Below are positions 32,536 through 40,487 of a DNA stretch of 64,000 bases, in pieces. The notes under the pieces were generated by a model. That model did no database searches. It was given only the letters and a program-made list of their open reading frames with translations, and was not told the origin of the DNA. The stretch comes from a virus. The stretch lies in the IMG/VR virus record IMGVR_UViG_3300042454_000021, positions 48,926 to 112,925 of that record; one strand, 5' to 3'. Every line of letters begins with the position of its first letter. Position 1 is the stretch's first letter. The position numbers and the translations under genes are program-made.

Positions 32536-32763
32536 TTAATACAGTTCTGATTCGTTCTTAGTTACAGGTGTTACATTATTTACATAATCATAATGTAATA
32601 ATGTGTAGGCCAGCTTATCTGGCCACACATAAAATACTCTCATTTTAAGAGAGTCAGGCTTTGTATACACAATATCATTCTTCTTGTATTTGTGTACAAT
32701 AATAGGAGCCATCTCTTTAGATGTACATCCCATCAATAACAATAAACAAACTATTCTTAACAT
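32536..32763 (-). CDS. Small lipoprotein (superinfection-exclusion candidate)
   Basis: 75 aa. Signal peptide with lipobox: MLRIVCLLLLMGCTSKEMAP, lipidated Cys at residue 13. The mature part is short (KNDIVYTKPDSLKMRVFYVW). An early-region phage lipoprotein is typical of exclusion proteins that block receptor or injection; that role is inferred from location and form only. Confidence 0.65.
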   Translation of the reverse strand: MLRIVCLLLLMGCTSKEMAPIIVHKYKKNDIVYTKPDSLKMRVFYVWPDKLAYTLLHYDYVNNVTPVTKNESELY

Positions 32764-33308
32764 GCTGCGTAGCCAAAGAATATATACGTTCCTTCTCTTT
32801 CTTGTGTAGATTTCTTGTATTTAATACAAGCTACATTAGCATCTTGATTAGTAAGAATCTTCTCCATACGTACAAACGTGGTGTTCTGTGATTTCTCTGT
32901 ATACTCACGAGCATACTTCACAGCATCAGTCTTGGTCTTGAAAGACTTCAACTGTCTGTCATCCCAACCTGTATATACATTGTAACGAAGCTCCCATTTA
33001 CTGGTGCCTTTAACAACAGTGTGATCAACAACAGATTTAATCTTGTTGTTATTCTTTACTGGTGATTCTTCTTCAATGACATAACATTCACGCTTACCTG
33101 CATTCTCTAACATGTCATCAATAAACTGACGTCTTTCTTTCTTACTCTTACGAAATTCAGCAGTTACATCTCTAAAGCTAGTTGTTGTACTGATTGTACC
33201 ATTGTAGAGATTTCTACCATGTTCTGATTCTGCTGCTTCTACAGCGTGTGTGTACGCTTCGCTAGCATTCATTCCTCTTTGTCTTGTAATAAAAGCTTGT
33301 GCTCCCAT
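32757..33308 (-). CDS. Hypothetical protein, 183 aa
   Basis: N-terminal MGAQAFITRQRGMNASEAYT and SEHGRNLYNGTISTTTSF, central charged helices, and a C-terminal beta part with NVACIKYKKSTQEREGTYIF. A recurring early-region phage protein in my memory; function unknown. Overlaps the lipoprotein gene by 7 bases. Confidence 0.6.
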   Translation of the reverse strand: MGAQAFITRQRGMNASEAYTHAVEAAESEHGRNLYNGTISTTTSFRDVTAEFRKSKKERRQFIDDMLENAGKRECYVIEEESPVKNNNKIKSVVDHTVVKGTSKWELRYNVYTGWDDRQLKSFKTKTDAVKYAREYTEKSQNTTFVRMEKILTNQDANVACIKYKKSTQEREGTYIFFGYAAC

Positions 33309-33310
33309 GA

Positions 33311-33607
33311 TTATTTGATTAATGTGTAAATTAATGATGTAAGTGCTACCAATAATGTTAATGTTGCCATAATTCCTAGCATAATCAATGCTCCAATATT
33401 TTCATCAACAAAATCATAATATACATCTTTTTTAAACAGTTGTCTAATAGATGTAAATACAATCCATAATAATGATAGAATAATTATTGATAATCCTACA
33501 GCTAATAGCTGTGTTCCTTCATCAGGACTATGCTGATGGTGATGATGATTGTTTGCATTGTTCATTGCGTTCATTGTTGCAATTGTCATTGCTGTTGATG
33601 CTCCCAT
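33311..33607 (-). CDS. Two-pass membrane protein, 98 aa
   Basis: His-rich N-terminal patch (NNANNHHHHQHSPDEG) then two membrane helices (LAVGLSIIILSLLWIVFTSI and ALIMLGIMATLTLLVALTSL). Together with the lipoprotein two genes away it suggests an envelope-directed early cluster. The His cluster might bind metal. Confidence 0.6.
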   Translation of the reverse strand: MGASTAMTIATMNAMNNANNHHHHQHSPDEGTQLLAVGLSIIILSLLWIVFTSIRQLFKKDVYYDFVDENIGALIMLGIMATLTLLVALTSLIYTLIK

Positions 33608-33609
33608 GA

Positions 33610-33834
33610 TTATTTTACCTTTTCTAAGTTATACGATACTTTATACTTGCCTAATAGTTTAATCTCATACAGATAAATTTCTGTCATGTATGGTTCATTC
33701 TCCTTAACATAATTGATAGCAGCGTCTGCTGTCAGTTCTGGATATAATTCCATCTCTGGCTCAATAGGTGAAGTTGATGCAACATAATACATTTGCTCTT
33801 CTGTTGATTCTTGTTGTTTTTTAGGACGTCCCAT
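33610..33834 (-). CDS. Hypothetical protein, 74 aa
   Basis: MGRPKKQQESTEEQMYYVAS, then a short alpha/beta domain (ADAAINYVKENEPYMTEIYL). The first gene downstream of the 330-base non-coding gap. No function seen. Confidence 0.55.
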   Translation of the reverse strand: MGRPKKQQESTEEQMYYVASTSPIEPEMELYPELTADAAINYVKENEPYMTEIYLYEIKLLGKYKVSYNLEKVK

Positions 33835-34164
33835 GTTTTTGTGATTTAAAATGTGTAAAAATTATAATATGTAAAACTATAAATTACCAATAAACACCTA
33901 AAAGTGGTAAAATTGAGTAATAGAAAAGCCCCAGATTTCTCTGAGGCTAAAAGCGTTACAAATTGTAACAGTTTAGATAATTAATAAAAGTAGTAGTAAT
34001 ACTACTGATTTACAATGTTAAATTACATCGTCTAATTCGACGATAATTCGAATTATCGTGTATTTTATGACACTTTTTGTCAAATTTTATACCCTTTCAC
34101 GTATAAATTTTGGAAATAGTGCAATATTATACCCTTTCGCATATAATTTAACTAACATCAAGTG
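33835..34164. other. AT-rich non-coding gap, replication-origin candidate
   Basis: Holds no credible gene. Contains a terminator (33919-33948), GTTACAA-A-TTGTAAC dyad (33955-33969), a perfect 20-bp palindrome ACGATAATTCGAATTATCGT (34040-34059), a TGACA/TGTCA hairpin (34068-34082), and two direct repeats of the form TATACCCTTTCnCnTATAA about 41 bases apart (near 34090 and 34130). It lies between the helicase-side operon and the polymerase gene. Iteron-like repeats plus a palindrome suit an origin or initiator-binding region; this is inference. Confidence 0.4.
33919..33948 (-). terminator. Intrinsic terminator with GAAA tetraloop
   Basis: On the minus strand, AGCCTCAGA-GAAA-TCTGGGGCT (9 bp, one wobble) followed by TTTTCTA. 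Ends the polB operon. Confidence 0.85.
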
Positions 34165-34545
34165 TCAATCATAATACCCTCTAAAGAACTTCTTCATCTT
34201 TTGTAAGAATGTAGGCTGTTGATCTTTAAGAATATGTGCTTCAGGTGGTATTGTTGTGTGGATGTGTGTTGTATCAACCTCTTCTGGATTATACTCACGC
34301 AATCCTAAATTAAGCTCGAACCAACTCATTGTTGACTGTGCTCTTGTCTTATTACACTTAAAAGTTTTCTTAATAAGTGGAAGAGCAGCCTTACGCCATT
34401 CTAATGTTTGTTCTGTTGTCAATGTATACACTCTCCAGAATTCTGGTGTGTCCACTGCGTCCTGATAGGTTAGTCCTATCATTTCCATTTGCATAGTGAC
34501 TAACTTTCTGTTAATCTCTTCTCGTTGTTTATCTGATCCTGCCAT
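34165..34545 (-). CDS. Hypothetical protein, 126 aa
   Basis: Helical; MAGSDKQREEINRKLVTMQM, WRVYTLTTEQTLEWRKAALP, CNKTRAQSTMSWFELNLGLR. One-base overlap with the polymerase gene, suggesting a polymerase-associated role, but no motif supports one. Confidence 0.6.
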   Translation of the reverse strand: MAGSDKQREEINRKLVTMQMEMIGLTYQDAVDTPEFWRVYTLTTEQTLEWRKAALPLIKKTFKCNKTRAQSTMSWFELNLGLREYNPEEVDTTHIHTTIPPEAHILKDQQPTFLQKMKKFFRGYYD

Positions 34546-36494
34546 TAAAATAAATTTAGTTGGTTCGCGATTATTACAGGTCTTTTCTTACCATTGTAAT
34601 TAATCTTGTTAATAATTCTTTCTGCTTTCTCTATGTAATAAGAATGATTAATATTATCTAGAGAATGATCCTTAGATAGCTTATTACACACTGTCATTAG
34701 CCACTCACCTGCTTCCACTTGTGATATTGGTGCAGCGTTGGATAGACATTCTGGGTTCTTCACTTTCAATAGCTTCTCACCAGTGTTAGATACATAATAT
34801 CTAATTAGTTTATTATACACAGTAGTCTTGCCATTGAACTTGCCTTCATAATGAAAGTCTCTGCTAGCCTTCTGTCTGAGACAAAAATCAAAGATGTTAC
34901 TATGATTACTGATACTATCAGCAACAGGAATACCATCGCAATAATAACGCTCAAGAGCAATAGGCACCACTCTAGCAGATTTGTTTTTATGTAATTCAAA
35001 ATCTGTAAGGAAATCACCTTTCTTCTTAACTTCTCCATTGGTCTTAACTGCTAGATAATCATTAACTGTTGAGAATATAATCTTACTGTAATCTGTACGC
35101 TCAAGCTCATATTTCGTTAAGTTAGACCACCATGCATTAATCTCATGCATCTCATCAAGATGTGTCTTTTCTATTCTAATTGTAACACCATCTGTATTAG
35201 CTGATATAACATGTATACCTGCTAGTTCATAAGCTTCAATAAGCATAAGCAAGCTAAGCTCTCCAGTAATAGTAGTGAACATAGTAAGCTGTCTATCGTA
35301 GATCCACGACTGCATATCAGAAGACTTACCATATACAGAATTGACAGCAAGCTTAAGGGCACCAACAATGCCTGCAATGCGTTTGCTCTTTTTAGCCTGT
35401 GGCTTGAGTTCAAGACGCCTTTCAAACATGCGCTTATAACCAGTAAGAAACTCTTTACCAAGGTGGCTAGGATAGCGACCATTATTGATAATAATAGCAG
35501 GATAGTAACTAGAGACATCCCAATCAATAATTTCAAAATGCTCATCAGTTTCGAATACCTCTGGTTTGTTCTCTGTGTGTAAGCCACCTTTAGCGAACGT
35601 ATAAGTGTTGCCATAAAAATGTATACTTTCTTTAAAGTCATCATTAAGTCCTAATACTAGTTTATCTATGTACTTTTTAAACTCAATGAGCTGGTTAGTT
35701 TGAAACTTTAGATAATCAGGTCTACATTGTGATACAGTTATCTTCTTTCTAAAGAATCCTGTGCGAGGTAGATTAGCATATGTAATTTTCTTCTCTTCAC
35801 AATAATACTTTTTAATCATCTCATCACCAATCTTACTATCAGAATAATTAATACAGTTAATACCAAACTCTTCTTGTATGTCTAGTCTTAATTGTAATTG
35901 ATTATTTCCTTTATACAAGGGATGTTCTGTATCACCTGTTGTAACCTTAAAGAACTCATAGGTTGCCATTACATCATTCACACAATAGTTCATTGTAACA
36001 TCTATCTCTTCTTGAGTCATGTTACGCTTTGTGTGATGTATAGGCATTTCCTCAATGTTCTCAAGGTCCATCTCAAACTCTAGACGTTTAAGGCTAACCA
36101 TACGATTCTTATTATCATAATGATTAACCTTAAACAAATCTATCTGTTTGAACGACAAATCCTCTTCTCGATATTCTGGGAACTGTTCGTAATTAGCATC
36201 TTCAATCACATCTTGAGCCTTCTGTGCAATTTTAGCACATATTTCTAGCCCTCCAAGTTCATGCCAATTATCATGATTACGTAACACCCATTCTACCACT
36301 TGAGCATCAAAACGAAGATTATTATAACCCACCCAATAATAGTCTGGCTTATCATGCATTAGTTTTGTAAATGCATCAAAGTTATTCTGCCATTGGCTAA
36401 TCAGGAAATCATAATGCTCATCTTCTTTTGGATCGTAGACATGTATCAGGAATAACTCCTGCATTGTCTCGATATCATAAATTAATACGTCCAT
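34545..36494 (-). CDS. polB: DNA polymerase, family B
   Basis: 649 aa, short for the family. Proofreading exonuclease: Exo I VLIYDIETMQ, Exo II YNNLRFDAQVV, Exo III YCVNDVMATYEF. Polymerase: motif A WDVSSYYPAII near residue 330, motif B KLAVNSVYGKSSD, motif C ISANTDGVTIRI, where the usual DTDS reads NTDG (the second, catalytic Asp is kept). No terminal-protein insert is obvious. Main replicative polymerase of the phage. Confidence 0.9.
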   Translation of the reverse strand: MDVLIYDIETMQELFLIHVYDPKEDEHYDFLISQWQNNFDAFTKLMHDKPDYYWVGYNNLRFDAQVVEWVLRNHDNWHELGGLEICAKIAQKAQDVIEDANYEQFPEYREEDLSFKQIDLFKVNHYDNKNRMVSLKRLEFEMDLENIEEMPIHHTKRNMTQEEIDVTMNYCVNDVMATYEFFKVTTGDTEHPLYKGNNQLQLRLDIQEEFGINCINYSDSKIGDEMIKKYYCEEKKITYANLPRTGFFRKKITVSQCRPDYLKFQTNQLIEFKKYIDKLVLGLNDDFKESIHFYGNTYTFAKGGLHTENKPEVFETDEHFEIIDWDVSSYYPAIIINNGRYPSHLGKEFLTGYKRMFERRLELKPQAKKSKRIAGIVGALKLAVNSVYGKSSDMQSWIYDRQLTMFTTITGELSLLMLIEAYELAGIHVISANTDGVTIRIEKTHLDEMHEINAWWSNLTKYELERTDYSKIIFSTVNDYLAVKTNGEVKKKGDFLTDFELHKNKSARVVPIALERYYCDGIPVADSISNHSNIFDFCLRQKASRDFHYEGKFNGKTTVYNKLIRYYVSNTGEKLLKVKNPECLSNAAPISQVEAGEWLMTVCNKLSKDHSLDNINHSYYIEKAERIINKINYNGKKRPVIIANQLNLF

Positions 36495-36652
36495 TTATCT
36501 TCTATTATATCAATTAAATCTTTCATATTGGTTGAAAATAAACAGTTGTCTTTATTACCATTCCAATAGTCATTACAACTCTCTCTTGGAATAGCCCACC
36601 ACAATCCCTCATGGTGATTGTAATGGAATACATAGTTATATATTAATTCCAT
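36482..36652 (-). CDS. Small Trp-rich protein, 56 aa
   Basis: Starts at ATG 36652, overlapping the end of the next upstream gene, and ends inside the polB start. Encodes MELIYNYVFHYNHHEGLWWA then IPRESCNDYWNGNKDN and a helical end. Unusually many Trp/Tyr/His for 56 residues. Function unknown. Confidence 0.6.
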   Translation of the reverse strand: MELIYNYVFHYNHHEGLWWAIPRESCNDYWNGNKDNCLFSTNMKDLIDIIEDKWTY

Positions 36653-36918
36653 TGTTCTAAAGCTGTTCTGCTTTTATTAACTTTAATCTCACGTAAGCCA
36701 TATTTCTCAAGATATTGTTTCTTGCTACGCATATGCTCAATTTGTAATTCATTATCAACAGATTTAAATACATTGACAATTGCTTTAATCACCTCTGGTG
36801 ATTCTATTTCTGGTGCTTTGTTGTTCATAGTTCGATTAATTATAGCAGACACCACCACGATGCCTGCAAAGGTTAAAACATAAAATACTGGATGTAGGTT
36901 AATCTTCATCGTCTCCAT
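36643..36918 (-). CDS. Single-pass membrane protein, 91 aa
   Basis: One N-terminal membrane helix (VFYVLTFAGIVVVSAII) followed by a cytoplasmic-type basic helix. Overlaps both neighbours. One of several small membrane proteins in 36.6-37.9 kb. Confidence 0.6.
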   Translation of the reverse strand: METMKINLHPVFYVLTFAGIVVVSAIINRTMNNKAPEIESPEVIKAIVNVFKSVDNELQIEHMRSKKQYLEKYGLREIKVNKSRTALEQWN

Positions 36919-37168
36919 AATAATCCATTGGGTCTATTGCTTCATATATATCATCAAGACTCACCCAATCAGGCACCTCCATCTTGTTGACATATTCACC
37001 ACAATATGTGATTAGTTTAGTATCCTCAATGACCAAATCATCATCACCTGGCTGTTCTAATGTAGCTTGTGATGTATGATGAGCCCATTTAATTTCTACA
37101 CTACAAAATATATCATCCTGTGTTGGATGATAGAAATCTGCAAGTGTTCTGCCTCTTGTTGTGCTCAT
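36899..37168 (-). CDS. Acidic small protein, 89 aa
   Basis: MSTTRGRTLADFYHPTQDDI, then an Asp/Glu-rich C-terminus ending YYGDDED. No motif. Overlaps the membrane-protein gene by 20 bases. Confidence 0.55.
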   Translation of the reverse strand: MSTTRGRTLADFYHPTQDDIFCSVEIKWAHHTSQATLEQPGDDDLVIEDTKLITYCGEYVNKMEVPDWVSLDDIYEAIDPMDYYGDDED

Positions 37169-37581
37169 AATACTATAATTGCTTTATCGTTTAAAATTAC
37201 TGGTTTACCTGCTGAGTCTATTTGAACATTAACTTTTTCACCTATAAACTCTGCAAGTGTTGAAGGTCTTACATTTTTTATTGCGCCTTCTTTATTAACT
37301 ACCCATGCCATACGATGGGATGGTACAATAACATTGTTTTCATCATCTACTAAGACTGGATTACTATTATCTAGCACTATCAACTTTAATTTGATTGTTT
37401 TCATAGCTTTTAAATCTATAGGTTTATCTAATTCTGAATAATTGTGATGAATAGTTTCAGCAGGAATAAATTTAGAAGCAGTCATTATTTTAACTGTTCC
37501 ATATATCACTGCAAATACTCTTATAGTAAAATACAATATTACAATTGTAAATATTCCTGCTGTTACCCTATCCTTTATCAT
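37165..37581 (-). CDS. Membrane-anchored protein, 138 aa
   Basis: N-terminal membrane helix (AGIFTIVILYFTIRVFAVIY), then a periplasmic-type beta domain with KLIVLDNSNPVLVDDENNVI and KVNVQIDSAGKPVIL. Small anchored OB-like domain is possible. Function unknown. Confidence 0.6.
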   Translation of the reverse strand: MIKDRVTAGIFTIVILYFTIRVFAVIYGTVKIMTASKFIPAETIHHNYSELDKPIDLKAMKTIKLKLIVLDNSNPVLVDDENNVIVPSHRMAWVVNKEGAIKNVRPSTLAEFIGEKVNVQIDSAGKPVILNDKAIIVL

Positions 37582-37582
37582 T

Positions 37583-37852
37583 CTATTCAGATTTTGTTAT
37601 TAACCTACCATACTTAGTATACTTACCCTTTTCCATGTTATCTATATAGATGTCTTCTTGTGTTACTATTCCAAACCTTTCTGTTTTATTTTGCATAAAC
37701 CTACTTTTATTTGGAACTCCCTCATTGTGTGAGTTATAACTAACAAAAATCATAAGTATAAATATTGATAAGGTCACTAAGATAACAATAAATGTTAGAA
37801 AAAATGATAATAGTTTTCTTTCTACTCTATCTTCTCTATTTTCTGGCTCCAT
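37583..37852 (-). CDS. Single-pass membrane protein, 89 aa
   Basis: Charged N-terminus, one strong membrane helix (LLSFFLTFIVILVTLSIFIL), basic tail. Fits the small envelope-protein group around it. Confidence 0.6.
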   Translation of the reverse strand: MEPENREDRVERKLLSFFLTFIVILVTLSIFILMIFVSYNSHNEGVPNKSRFMQNKTERFGIVTQEDIYIDNMEKGKYTKYGRLITKSE

Positions 37853-38070
37853 TAGTCCAAGATTTTAGATATTACACTACGTTCCACTTGATCTTCAGTG
37901 TTCTTACGAGCTCTCTCGTATGCTACAGTAATCTCTACATCTGTAAACAGATAAGGATTATACTGTCCATTGCTATTTAAAATTACAGCTTGATAAGTAT
38001 TATTAGCTGCTTTTTTCTTGTCCTGGTTCTTAACCTTTACAAGTTTACCCACTCTAGTTTTAATCGACAT
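37852..38070 (-). CDS. Hypothetical protein, 72 aa
   Basis: Start set at ATG 38070 (MSIKTRVGKLVKVKNQDKKK) inside the upstream gene's last codons; MNI three codons earlier is an alternative. Basic, with NPYLFTDVEITVAYERARKN. Unknown. Confidence 0.55.
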   Translation of the reverse strand: MSIKTRVGKLVKVKNQDKKKAANNTYQAVILNSNGQYNPYLFTDVEITVAYERARKNTEDQVERSVISKILD

Positions 38071-38668
38071 AATATTCATTTATATTTATTGGTTTAATTG
38101 TACTTCTAAATGTTAAAAACCATCTATCATCTTTTACATCCATTTTGGATAAAGAGTTTTCTATATGGCTAGGAAATAATAATATTTCATTATTAGAAAC
38201 AAGAATAATCTCTTTAGTTTGAGCATAAGGATTATTTACTAATAATTCAGAATTAATAAATGGCTTTGTGGATTTTATATTAGGCTTATAAAAGTTAACA
38301 ATTGCTCTATTATCTGGTATATCCATATAATACACACCTGACACTAAATAACCATCATTATAATCTATATTTGTTTCACCACCATTCATATTTCTATTAA
38401 TTCTACTCTCTGTAATCATGATATCTCTATCAATAGCTAATGCATTTACATAGAAATCCTTAAGTTGTTTCTCTATGTATGCTTTAAGCTTCTCCATACC
38501 TGGTAAATCTAAACAATATGATTCAACTGATTCAAAATGATTACCATTTTTATATCTAGGTTGACTATCAAGCTGTTTTAATTGTAACAGCTCATCTTCA
38601 AAATACTCCTGCACTCTAACTCTTTGCACTGGTGTAGGAAATAAACTTATGATTTCTAAATTCTGCAT
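38060..38668 (-). CDS. 2OG-Fe(II) oxygenase-like protein with lost metal ligands
   Basis: 202 aa. Fold pattern of PF13759-type phage oxygenases: ISLFPTPVQRVRV at the start, SRINRNMNGGETNIDYNDGY where the family has HxH/D ligands, then LVSGVYYMDIPDNRAIVNFY and ILLFPSHIENSLSKM, normally carrying the distal His. The first His pair is replaced by Asp-Tyr-Asn, so catalysis is doubtful. Confidence 0.55.
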   Translation of the reverse strand: MQNLEIISLFPTPVQRVRVQEYFEDELLQLKQLDSQPRYKNGNHFESVESYCLDLPGMEKLKAYIEKQLKDFYVNALAIDRDIMITESRINRNMNGGETNIDYNDGYLVSGVYYMDIPDNRAIVNFYKPNIKSTKPFINSELLVNNPYAQTKEIILVSNNEILLFPSHIENSLSKMDVKDDRWFLTFRSTIKPININEYYVD

Positions 38669-38669
38669 A

Positions 38670-39113
38670 TTAAATCATTTCTTCATTATTAAACTTTGAT
38701 GATTCATCTTCGTAGTCATCTTCATAATCATCATACTCTTGATCAATATAAAATACTACACTGTCATCCTTTTCTAAAACTAATTCACCATCGCTATATG
38801 CAAGCACCTCAACATAACCTCTAGCAGAACAAAAATTCATTTGTTCTACAGATAGATTTATCTGATCTGGATATGCTACAATGATTGGTGCTACATCAGG
38901 ATTGCTACTTGTTCTCATGATGAGATGAGGCTGGACAGGAAGTCCATGCTTTTGAATATATGCTCCTTGATCTCTTGGTATTTTATCAAGTTCATATATA
39001 TGAACATATGGATGCTCTTGAACGAGTCCATCCATTGATACAAAATACATACCTTTCTCTAATTGGTCAGGATGGTACTCTGGGAATATTAGTTGTACGT
39101 TTACGTATTTCAT
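38670..39113 (-). CDS. Hypothetical protein with acidic tail, 147 aa
   Basis: Alpha/beta N-terminal domain (VNVQLIFPEYHPDQLEKGMY), then a C-terminus rich in Asp/Glu/Tyr (DQEYDDYEDDYEDES). Acidic tails often mediate protein recruitment or DNA mimicry. No family seen. Confidence 0.55.
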   Translation of the reverse strand: MKYVNVQLIFPEYHPDQLEKGMYFVSMDGLVQEHPYVHIYELDKIPRDQGAYIQKHGLPVQPHLIMRTSSNPDVAPIIVAYPDQINLSVEQMNFCSARGYVEVLAYSDGELVLEKDDSVVFYIDQEYDDYEDDYEDESSKFNNEEMI

Positions 39114-39381
39114 TTGATTTCAAAGTTAATGATTTTTTCTTTTTCTTCACCTTTTGTATCACAAAATGTTTATTGAATATGGTTTTGTTGATATTATATG
39201 ACAACAAATCATTAACATACACTTTATAATATATACCATGAACACCACGTGGATGATATTCACAGATGTACGTACTGTCCTTACGATAGTATGTATCACA
39301 GTTGTATACATTACAATCTTCAATACATTTACATCTATCTATCTTTAATCCTTTTATCTTGATTGGCCTCTCTACACGCAT
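39067..39381 (-). CDS. Cys-rich basic protein, 104 aa
   Basis: N-terminal Cys cluster DRCKCIEDCNVYNCDTYY, plus CEYHPRG, and a Lys-rich end (IQKVKKKKKSLTLKS). Overlaps the next gene by 47 bases in another frame. Possible zinc-binding regulator. Confidence 0.5.
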   Translation of the reverse strand: MRVERPIKIKGLKIDRCKCIEDCNVYNCDTYYRKDSTYICEYHPRGVHGIYYKVYVNDLLSYNINKTIFNKHFVIQKVKKKKKSLTLKSNEIRKRTTNIPRVPS

Positions 39382-39389
39382 ATCTGATT

Positions 39390-39773
39390 TTATCTACTAT
39401 CTTTTTGTAGCTCTTGTAGTTGATTTTGAAGCTCTGCAATCTTATTTAGTCTTCGTTGCTCACTAGACTCATCTGATTTTGCAATAAAGTCAATGATATC
39501 CTGTTTAGTACGCAAAATGATTTGATCTAATTCAGCATCACTGAGGTTTTCTACATCAATACTAACACCATTACTGATATAATCACCCTTTTGATAAAGA
39601 GTTATTTCCAGCTTTTTATTATTCATGAATGAAATAGCATAATATTCTATACCACTTCTTCTTACAGTTATCCAAGTGGACACGTCAATATATTGGTCAT
39701 CTATATTGTTGACCTGAATTGTACTACGTAATTGCTTAGCTAGTTTTAATAGCTCATTTAATTGATCTCTCAT
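39390..39773 (-). CDS. Coiled-coil protein, 127 aa
   Basis: Helical N-terminus, a short beta middle (WITVRRSGIEYYAISFMNNK), and a C-terminal coiled coil (RRLNKIAELQNQLQELQKDS). Function unknown; first gene downstream of the 39797-39834 terminator. Confidence 0.55.
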   Translation of the reverse strand: MRDQLNELLKLAKQLRSTIQVNNIDDQYIDVSTWITVRRSGIEYYAISFMNNKKLEITLYQKGDYISNGVSIDVENLSDAELDQIILRTKQDIIDFIAKSDESSEQRRLNKIAELQNQLQELQKDSR

Positions 39774-39796
39774 GTCTATGCATGTTTAAAATGTGA

Positions 39797-39834
39797 AAAA
39801 ATAAAAGAGCTCAAGGACAATGTCCAAGAGCTCT
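39797..39834 (-). terminator. Intrinsic terminator
   Basis: AGAGCTC...GAGCTCT outer stem and GGAC/GTCC inner stem with an AA/AA internal loop; minus-strand tail TTTTATTTTTT. Separates the 40-kb small genes from those below. Confidence 0.75.
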
Positions 39835-39854
39835 ATGCATTCAACCTTTTAACC

Positions 39855-40016
39855 CTAATTCATAACTTTATAGCCTGTTGTTAATAGTTGTTTTAATAGG
39901 CTAATTTTAATCTTTACTACCACATAGTTATTGGCATAAACATAGTCATGCATCACTAATGGATAGTTCTTACACCAACACATATATTGTTGTAAGGGTA
40001 CGTTAAATGTTTTCAT
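39855..40016 (-). CDS. Small protein, 53 aa
   Basis: MKTFNVPLQQYMCWCKNYPL, then VMHDYVYANNYVVVKIKISL and a basic end. Fills a gap that otherwise looks empty; ATG start, convincing length and coding-type composition. Function unknown. Confidence 0.5.
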   Translation of the reverse strand: MKTFNVPLQQYMCWCKNYPLVMHDYVYANNYVVVKIKISLLKQLLTTGYKVMN

Positions 40017-40063
40017 CTTTTTGATGATTTAGAATGTGTGAATAATTTATGTATTAGTGGCAG

Positions 40064-40216
40064 TTATTTCTTTGAACGTTCAAGTATGGCTATGGATATA
40101 CATACAAATGATATAAACATACATAACATTGTCATCCATATACTTCTTTGTTGTAATGATGCACCAAATGATAGCACTCCCACTGCCATTGGTAATATAT
40201 AATCTAATTTCTGCAT
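40064..40216 (-). CDS. Two-helix membrane peptide, 50 aa
   Basis: MQKLDYILPMAVGVLSFGAS then RSIWMTMLCMFISFVCISIA. Two hydrophobic stretches and a charged end. ATG is just below the neighbouring gene's stop. Belongs with the small membrane proteins of the early region. Confidence 0.5.
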   Translation of the reverse strand: MQKLDYILPMAVGVLSFGASLQQRSIWMTMLCMFISFVCISIAILERSKK

Positions 40217-40218
40217 AA

Positions 40219-40479
40219 CTAATTAGTTTCAAAGAATTCTATTTTACTAGGAGTACTAGTCATCTTCTTATAAATCAATTGAGCTTTAACAGCATTGATA
40301 GCTGTAGCATAAGCACTAACAGCAGCTTGTGCAGCTTTGATGTCTGCTGTCTTGTTGTATGTCTTGGTTAACTTGTCACCAATCTTCTGACATGCAATAC
40401 GTACATCATCCACTGTTACTGTTTCAGTATTGATTATTACTAACTCTAATACTTCTTGTTTTTTTACTTGCTTTTTCAT
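40219..40479 (-). CDS. Hypothetical protein, 86 aa
   Basis: Helical; Lys-rich start (MKKQVKKQEVLELVIINTET), then Ala-rich helices (TADIKAAQAAVSAYATAINA). No motif. Confidence 0.6.
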   Translation of the reverse strand: MKKQVKKQEVLELVIINTETVTVDDVRIACQKIGDKLTKTYNKTADIKAAQAAVSAYATAINAVKAQLIYKKMTSTPSKIEFFETN

Positions 40480-40487
40480 AATTGTTT

